From contig CAJUEA010000019.1 in the NCBI GenBank assembly GCA_910584975.1, positions 1-28,808 of the forward strand: DNA of 28,808 nt, given 5' to 3'. The translations under genes and the position numbers were made by a program. The stretch's first letter is position 1. Each line of letters begins with the position of its first letter. This stretch comes from an uncultured Christensenella sp. (lineage in GTDB: Bacteria > Bacillota > Clostridia > Christensenellales > UBA3700). The notes under the pieces are model-generated. The model saw only the letters and a program-made list of their open reading frames with translations, did no database searches and was not told the DNA's origin. Below, in pieces: positions 24,974 to 28,808 of this stretch.

Positions 24974-25270
24974 GCAATAAATAATCTGCAATCGCTAGTT
25001 ACACCCCTAGCAAAAAAAGCTTAATTAAAATAGCAATTCTAATATACAAATGCTATTTCACACATAATATTGCATAAATAAAAATTAAATATAATTACTT
25101 TATTATGTAACGATTAAGAAAAGATAAAAATTTGATTCTAGTATCGATTTTTGATAGGATTTTTCAATTTTAGATGCAAATTTAAGTCACTTTAAAAAAC
25201 TGTACTTTTTACAATTTCATAAATAATATGAAATTTAAAGTGAAATGTTTTTGAACAACTTGTTTATCTG
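24974..25270. other. Intergenic region upstream of ygiQ
   Basis: No gene was found. It holds a small GCTAG/CTAGC hairpin (24994-25011) and motif copy 4 at 25142-25153. Otherwise it is plain AT-rich DNA. Confidence 0.4.
25142..25153 (-). repeat. CAAAAATCGATA motif, copy 4
   Basis: Exact motif on the minus strand, 215 bases upstream of ygiQ and pointing the other way round relative to its gene than copies 1-3. It continues CTA as in copy 1. Confidence 0.5.
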
Positions 25271-25272
25271 CA

Positions 25273-25306
25273 AAAAAAATTACCCACTAAAAAGTGGGTA
25301 TTTTTT
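25273..25306 (-). terminator. Terminator of the response regulator gene
   Basis: A perfect 8-bp stem TACCCACT (25281-25288) with AGTGGGTA (25293-25300), four-base loop. On the minus strand it is followed by T8 and sits ten bases after the stop. Confidence 0.9.
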
Positions 25307-25316
25307 AAACTTTATT

Positions 25317-26003
25317 TTATTCTTGACTTAAAAACTTGTAGCCAACTCCTCTAATTGTTTGGATGTATTCTCTGTTGCTGTACTCTGAAAGTTTGCTTCT
25401 TAGTGACTTAACATGCATATCCAATGTGCGTGTTTTGCCATAATATTCAAATCCCCAAACATCGTTAAGAATTGATTCTCTTGGAACAACAGTGCCAGCT
25501 TTTGACATCAACAATTTTAACAAATTAAACTCTTTTAATGTCATTTTAACAACATGCCCATTAACAGTAACCACATGCTCTTCGTTGTTAAGGAAAATGT
25601 CACCATACTCAAAAACAGTTGACTCTTCACGCGCAAAATTTTGTTTGCGAATATTGACTTTGACTCTTGCAACAAGTTCAAGCACGCCAAAAGGCTTAGC
25701 TATGTAATCATCAGCACCAGAATCCAAACCACGCACTTTGCTAATCTCATCACTCTTTGCACTAACAATGATTATTGAAAGAGATTGATATTGCTCACGA
25801 AGAATTTTTACTGCCGAAATGCCATCCATACCTGGAAGCATAACATCCATCAACAATATGTTAGGCAGATTTTTTTCCAATGCGACAAACAACTCTTCTG
25901 CTGAATGAAATGTGCGACACTCGTAGCCTAAAGGCTCAAAGGTGTACTTGTACAAATCTCTAATGCTTTCGTCATCATCTACAGCATAAATTGAATATTT
26001 CAT
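25317..26003 (-). CDS. OmpR/PhoB-family response regulator
   Basis: A 228-residue two-component transcription regulator. The receiver domain (1-120) has the acidic pocket DDDE at 9-12, phospho-acceptor Asp53 (ILLMDVMLPGMDG), Ser81 (IIVSAKSDE) and Lys103 (DYIAKPF). The C-terminal winged helix (about 130-228) has LTLKEFNLLKLL-like MTLKEFNLLKLLMSKAGTVV, then GKTRTLDMHVKSLRSKL and IRGVGYKF, typical of OmpR/PhoB proteins that bind direct repeats. No histidine kinase lies on either side, and it has its own promoter and terminator, so it is an orphan in this window. AGGAGAGG precedes the ATG. Targets cannot be inferred. Confidence 0.95.
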   Translation of the reverse strand: MKYSIYAVDDDESIRDLYKYTFEPLGYECRTFHSAEELFVALEKNLPNILLMDVMLPGMDGISAVKILREQYQSLSIIIVSAKSDEISKVRGLDSGADDYIAKPFGVLELVARVKVNIRKQNFAREESTVFEYGDIFLNNEEHVVTVNGHVVKMTLKEFNLLKLLMSKAGTVVPRESILNDVWGFEYYGKTRTLDMHVKSLRSKLSEYSNREYIQTIRGVGYKFLSQE

Positions 26004-26032
26004 TTTAAACCTCTCCTAAATTGATTTACATA

Positions 26033-26061
26033 ATTATAACACAAAACTTAGCAAAAGGCAA
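26033..26061 (-). promoter_or_regulatory. Promoter of the response regulator
   Basis: On the minus strand, TTGCCT (26061-26056), 17 bp, TATAAT (26038-26033). Start near 26026 gives a leader of about 23 bases. Confidence 0.72.
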
Positions 26062-26077
26062 GACTTTTTTAAAAATT

Positions 26078-26467
26078 TTACATTCTTGCATTATTTCGCA
26101 TAATAATTGCATCTTTTATTGAGTTAGCCTTTTCATCGTCTTTACATTTGCTTATTGCCACAAACAAGTCGGTATCAAGTGTTACATAAGCCTTTTTTCC
26201 GGTTATTTCTGACACTTTTTTCTCCACATTAATCAACAAATTTAATCTGTCTGACAAACTGAACAAGGGCTCTGAAAGCACCCCAACAAGCATCTCCCCA
26301 CTTGCCATTTGATAGCAAACTGCTTGACGAACTTTTTCCACTCCATCCACAATTTGAACAAAATCTTTTTGAGCATTTTCAACTGAGTCAACCATCAAAT
26401 CAAAGCTCAAATTTTGTACATTTACATCAACATATTGAATATTTTCACTAAAATAAAAATTATACAT
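26078..26467 (-). CDS. Small YhcN/YlaJ-like protein of unknown function
   Basis: A 129-residue soluble protein. The second half, from about residue 50, has a pattern like the YhcN/YlaJ sporulation-linked family: CYQMASGEMLVGVLSEPLFS, a helix RLNLLINVEKKVSEITG and KKAYVTLDTDLFVAI, that is a hydrophobic strand, helix, then YVTxDxDL. Unlike those proteins it has no signal peptide or lipobox, so the match is tentative. The ATG at 26467-26465 is chosen because AAGGTG lies ten bases upstream; the frame stays open much further back into rsfS, but that part lacks a plausible start. It follows rsfS by 92 bases on the same strand and may belong to the nadD-rsfS transcript. Confidence 0.7.
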   Translation of the reverse strand: MYNFYFSENIQYVDVNVQNLSFDLMVDSVENAQKDFVQIVDGVEKVRQAVCYQMASGEMLVGVLSEPLFSLSDRLNLLINVEKKVSEITGKKAYVTLDTDLFVAISKCKDDEKANSIKDAIIMRNNARM

Positions 26468-26559
26468 AATCATTTCACCTTTACTTGTAGTATTAGCAAA
26501 CTTTACCATATTATGCATAATTTTATTTTTGCGAAATTGTATATTGAGTTGCTTATAAT

Positions 26560-26916
26560 TTATTCCTCTGCAACAAATGTTACATTGCAACCATCGCTCC
26601 AAAGTTGATCCAAGCAATAAATTTTTCTGCTTTCCTCATTAAAAACATGTGCAAAAACTTCGCCATAATCCACAACTGCCCATCTGCCTTCAGCAATTCC
26701 CTCTCTTCTCAAAGGTTCAATGCCTTGTTTTGACAAAAAATCGTCAATATTGTTTGCAATAGCCTTAACTTGAGTTGTAGACTTTCCACTTGCCACAACA
26801 AGATAATCAGCAATAGCCGTCAAGTGATTTACTTTTATAACTGCAATATCTTTTGCTTTGCTGTCAAGGCAAGCTTCAACAACCATATCTTTAATTTGTT
26901 CTGCTGTAAATTCCAT
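26560..26916 (-). CDS. rsfS: Ribosomal silencing factor RsfS (Iojap family)
   Basis: A 118-residue protein that binds uL14 on the large ribosomal subunit and blocks subunit joining when nutrients are scarce. Family landmarks: KAKDIAVIKV, LTAIADYLVVASGKSTTQV, EPLRREGIAEGRWAVVDYG and VFAHVFNEESRKIYCLDQLW. Full length is normal. GAGGAG is seven bases before the ATG. It starts 21 bases after the nadD-yqeK fusion, the usual nadD-yqeK-rsfS order of Firmicutes. Confidence 0.96.
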   Translation of the reverse strand: MEFTAEQIKDMVVEACLDSKAKDIAVIKVNHLTAIADYLVVASGKSTTQVKAIANNIDDFLSKQGIEPLRREGIAEGRWAVVDYGEVFAHVFNEESRKIYCLDQLWSDGCNVTFVAEE

Positions 26917-26937
26917 TTTATACTCCTCTGTAAAAAA

Positions 26938-28068
26938 CTAGTTTAATTTTTTATAATATTCATACGCTGCAAGCGTTAAAGGATAAATATCCTTATTTGC
27001 GTTTTGCAAAAACCTCACTGTACATTCAAGGCAAGAGAAAAAACATTTTTCAAAGTCTTTATTTAAAAGCTGTCTCAAGTTCTCTACTCCTTCAAAATGT
27101 CGACCTTCTTCCAACATATCTGCCATATAAATAAGCTTGGACAGTGTTGTCATATTAGGTTTTGCCGTCGCGTGACAATATATCGCCTCAAGAATATCCT
27201 TATCTGTTATTCCATATTTTTCATATGCAACAACGCTGCCACAAAATGCATGTGTAATCGGCGTGTGATTGCTATCCTTTGGCAAAGGATATTTTGCATA
27301 AATTTCATCATAATTGCCAAGTTCTTTTGCACAATCGTGCAATATGGCTGCAATAAACACCTTATTATAGTCAAGTTTTAATTGACTCGCAAATCTCAAA
27401 GCAAGCAATACTACGCCCTGCGTATGTAAAAATCTTTCCTCGCTCAAATTGTCTTTCAACTTGCACACCAAATCATTATATTCATTGTACAAATTGTGTT
27501 GTTTCACATAATCATGCACCTTGTTATCCAACAAGTCTTCAACACTCAAATGCAATCTCAATCTGTTTCTTATTTCACTTGACGACATACTTTTTGGCAA
27601 AAAGTTAGATATTTCAATGCCTTTTACACACTTTTTATCATACTTTTGCATTTCCAAAAGCAATTTTCCCCTATCTCCGTCGCGTGGCACAACCAAAAGC
27701 TTAACATTTTTCAATATATCGTTTGGCCTATGCCATTTTTGAAAATTTAAAAAGCTATCTCCTCCAACAATATACTCAATATTTTCCCCATAAGCCGAAA
27801 ATAAAGCAGGTAAATAATCTATAGTATATCCAACGCCTTGCATTTCAAGTTCTATTGTGGAAATTTCAATCTTATCATCAAGCACCAATCGCAACATATT
27901 CAACCTATCCACGTCACTTGCAGAAAGGCTTTTGTGTGGAGGATTGTGGCTTGGCAACAAAATCAATCTGTCATACCCTCTTTCCTTAATCAATGCTTTT
28001 GCACACTCAATATGTGTGATATGTGGTGGGTCAAAGGCTCCACCATAAACGCCGATAAATTCATTCAT
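26938..28068 (-). CDS. NadD nicotinate-nucleotide adenylyltransferase fused to YqeK HD hydrolase
   Basis: A 376-residue bifunctional protein. The NadD half (about 1-195) makes deamido-NAD from NaMN and ATP: FIGVYGGAFDPPHITHIECA holds the nucleotidyltransferase GxFDPxH signature, YIVGGDSFLNFQKWHRP follows, and SMSSSEIRNRL is the ISSTxIR motif. The YqeK half (about 205-376) is an HD-domain Ap4A hydrolase: RFLHTQGVVLLALRFA, IAAILHDCAKEL (HD pair) and HAFCGSVVA. In many Firmicutes these are two neighbouring genes; here they are one chain. Two in-frame ATGs exist (28083 and 28068) and neither has a ribosome binding site. The predicted start of transcription falls on the A of the second, so that start is preferred. 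Confidence 0.92.
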   Translation of the reverse strand: MNEFIGVYGGAFDPPHITHIECAKALIKERGYDRLILLPSHNPPHKSLSASDVDRLNMLRLVLDDKIEISTIELEMQGVGYTIDYLPALFSAYGENIEYIVGGDSFLNFQKWHRPNDILKNVKLLVVPRDGDRGKLLLEMQKYDKKCVKGIEISNFLPKSMSSSEIRNRLRLHLSVEDLLDNKVHDYVKQHNLYNEYNDLVCKLKDNLSEERFLHTQGVVLLALRFASQLKLDYNKVFIAAILHDCAKELGNYDEIYAKYPLPKDSNHTPITHAFCGSVVAYEKYGITDKDILEAIYCHATAKPNMTTLSKLIYMADMLEEGRHFEGVENLRQLLNKDFEKCFFSCLECTVRFLQNANKDIYPLTLAAYEYYKKLN

Positions 28069-28074
28069 ATTAGT

Positions 28075-28103
28075 ATTATACATTATTTTACAACTTTTAG
28101 CAA
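28075..28103 (-). promoter_or_regulatory. Promoter giving a leaderless nadD-yqeK mRNA
   Basis: On the minus strand, TTGCTA (28103-28098), 17 bp, TATAAT (28080-28075), then ACTAAT and ATG. With normal spacing +1 is 28068, the A of the start codon. Confidence 0.65.
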
Positions 28104-28156
28104 TGCTTTTTAATAAATGTTAGTTTTTTGTTCAATAATTATCATTACTCAACAAG

Positions 28157-28270
28157 CATAGTCCGAGATCCCTCGACTATGCTCGGGATGACACAAGCAC
28201 AAGCATAATTTGATAAGTGCAATTCTTTTTCTGTCATTCTGAGCGAAACGAAGTGTAGTCGAAGAATCTC
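28157..28270. repeat. REP/MITE-like inverted repeat element
   Basis: The left arm (28165-28193, GAGATCCCTCGACTATGCTC then GGGATGACA) and the right arm (28232-28270, TGTCATTCTGAGCGAAACGA then AGTGTAGTCGAAGAATCTC) are imperfect inverted copies of each other. The left side also folds alone: GCATAGTCCGAG with CTCGACTATGC. It is much more GC-rich than its surroundings. Related sequences recur in many bacterial genomes as dispersed palindromic repeats, from memory. No ORF inside. Confidence 0.65.
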
Positions 28271-28317
28271 AAATTCTGTGTATTGAGCAAAATAAAATAT
28301 TATCCTTATGAACTACT

Positions 28318-28372
28318 CCACAAAATAACTTTTTTGTGGGGAATAGCAAACGAGGTAAAAGTTACCTCGTTT
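28318..28372 (-). terminator. Two hairpins after the dockerin-like gene
   Basis: AAACGAGGTAA (28348-28358) pairs with TTACCTCGTTT (28362-28372), three-base loop, six bases after the stop. A second stem CCACAAAA/TTTTGTGG lies at 28318-28339. The T-tail of the first is weak; together they probably end the transcript. Confidence 0.65.
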
Positions 28373-28377
28373 ATCTT

Positions 28378-28808
28378 TTAAAAATATTTTGTCATATCAG
28401 CATTACCACCGATATAATTCAATAGTGTTTCACTATCTGCCGTAGTCAAGTTTCCTTTATTTTGGATTATTGCTGACAACATTATTAATTTGTCTTTTAT
28501 ATCATTTGTGTTAAGCTTGACATTACCACTTATTATTCTATTAAGGTAAGTTACATCCATTGTGTTTACAATTCCATCGCCTGTCAAGTCTCCCAACACA
28601 CTTAGATATATTGTTTTGCCAGCATAACTGATATAATATCCAGTACCAATATAATCATTATCTCCTGCAATAGCTCCATTTGCTTTGTGTATGGTTATAT
28701 CACTTATGTTTGCACTCGTTTGAGTTGCAAGTTTTGTTTTAAACTCATTTACCTTTGTTTGTGGTGCTATGTTTCCAATGATTGCATTGTCATAAACATT
28801 CAATGTTG
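28378..28808 (-). CDS. C-terminal part of a dockerin-like extracellular protein
   Basis: The frame is open to the right edge of the window, so this is the last 143 or so residues of a larger protein. The TTG near 28803 is only an internal Leu codon. The visible part ends in a dockerin type I-like calcium loop, GDLTGDGIVNTMDVTYLNRI, in which D-x-T-G-D-G-x-x-N-x-x-D is intact, followed by a degenerate second half (KGNLTTADSETLLNYIGG). Before it, about 80 residues resemble the beta-rich domain that often precedes such loops in clostridial surface proteins (IGTGYYISYAGKTIYLSVLG). Cohesin partners or catalytic domains are not visible. Dockerin-like ends also occur in non-cellulosomal proteins. Confidence 0.82.
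   Translation of the reverse strand, partial: TLNVYDNAIIGNIAPQTKVNEFKTKLATQTSANISDITIHKANGAIAGDNDYIGTGYYISYAGKTIYLSVLGDLTGDGIVNTMDVTYLNRIISGNVKLNTNDIKDKLIMLSAIIQNKGNLTTADSETLLNYIGGNADMTKYF

Noticed and set aside
24994..25011. GCTAG/CTAGC hairpin upstream of ygiQ as a riboswitch
   Set aside because: It lies upstream of the predicted transcription start and is only 5 bp long; no riboswitch core is visible.
26468..26617. Longer form of the YhcN-like gene starting inside rsfS
   Set aside because: The extension has no ribosome binding site and overlaps a conserved gene; AAGGTG supports the start at 26467.

Overview
This is an AT-rich stretch of a bacterial chromosome. Single sigma-A-type promoters (TTGACA, 17 bp, TATAAT), strong AGGAGG ribosome binding sites, TGA used as a stop, rho-independent terminators and gene families such as FeoA/FeoB, PFL/PflA, OGG-type glycosylase, YgiQ, RsfS and a NadD-YqeK fusion point to a low-GC, probably anaerobic member of the Firmicutes (Bacillota), most likely an uncultured gut-type Clostridia relative. 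Standard genetic code fits. No rRNA, tRNA, CRISPR, phage or IS genes were seen.

Layout: (1) 1-736, a ferrous-iron uptake operon on the minus strand (two FeoA-like genes, then feoB cut by the window edge) with a near-consensus promoter and two perfect palindromes in its leader. (2) 794-1042, a tiny acidic 55-residue ORF with its own promoter and terminator. (3) 1104-2330, a C-GCAxxG-C-C redox protein coupled to a cytidylate-kinase-like protein. (4) 2475-3485, an MscS channel. (5) 3570-6958, a GDSL/SGNH lipoprotein and two tandem BspA-type leucine-rich-repeat proteins without signal peptides. (6) 7058-10466, the pyruvate formate-lyase pair pflB and pflA. (7) 10960-11343, an extraordinary Cys/Gly/Asn-rich repeat protein. 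(8) 11810-13426, a MATE exporter with an acidic tail. (9) 13483-15656, an OGG-type DNA glycosylase followed by a NYN/LabA-like protein that starts at TTG. (10) 15700-18445, a Ppx/GppA phosphatase and two half-length TauE/SafE transporters. (11) 18791-22689, a 1244-residue surface lipoprotein with five related beta-rich modules and a C-terminal membrane anchor. (12) 22915-24973, YgiQ radical SAM protein. (13) 25273-26061, an OmpR-type response regulator with no kinase beside it. (14) 26078-28103, nadD-yqeK fusion, rsfS and a small YhcN-like protein, apparently from a leaderless promoter. (15) 28157-28270, an inverted REP/MITE-like element, then the C-terminal end of a dockerin-like extracellular protein running off the window.

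The window is mostly housekeeping and fermentation genes of one anaerobe, with surface proteins (LRR proteins, modular lipoprotein, dockerin-like protein) between them. I do not see a clear new defence or mobile system. The signals that known families explain least are an exact 12-base motif repeated four times, only between genes (upstream of pflA, both TauE halves and ygiQ), the Cys-rich repeat protein, the five-module lipoprotein, the paired half-size TauE proteins, and the palindromic feo leader.
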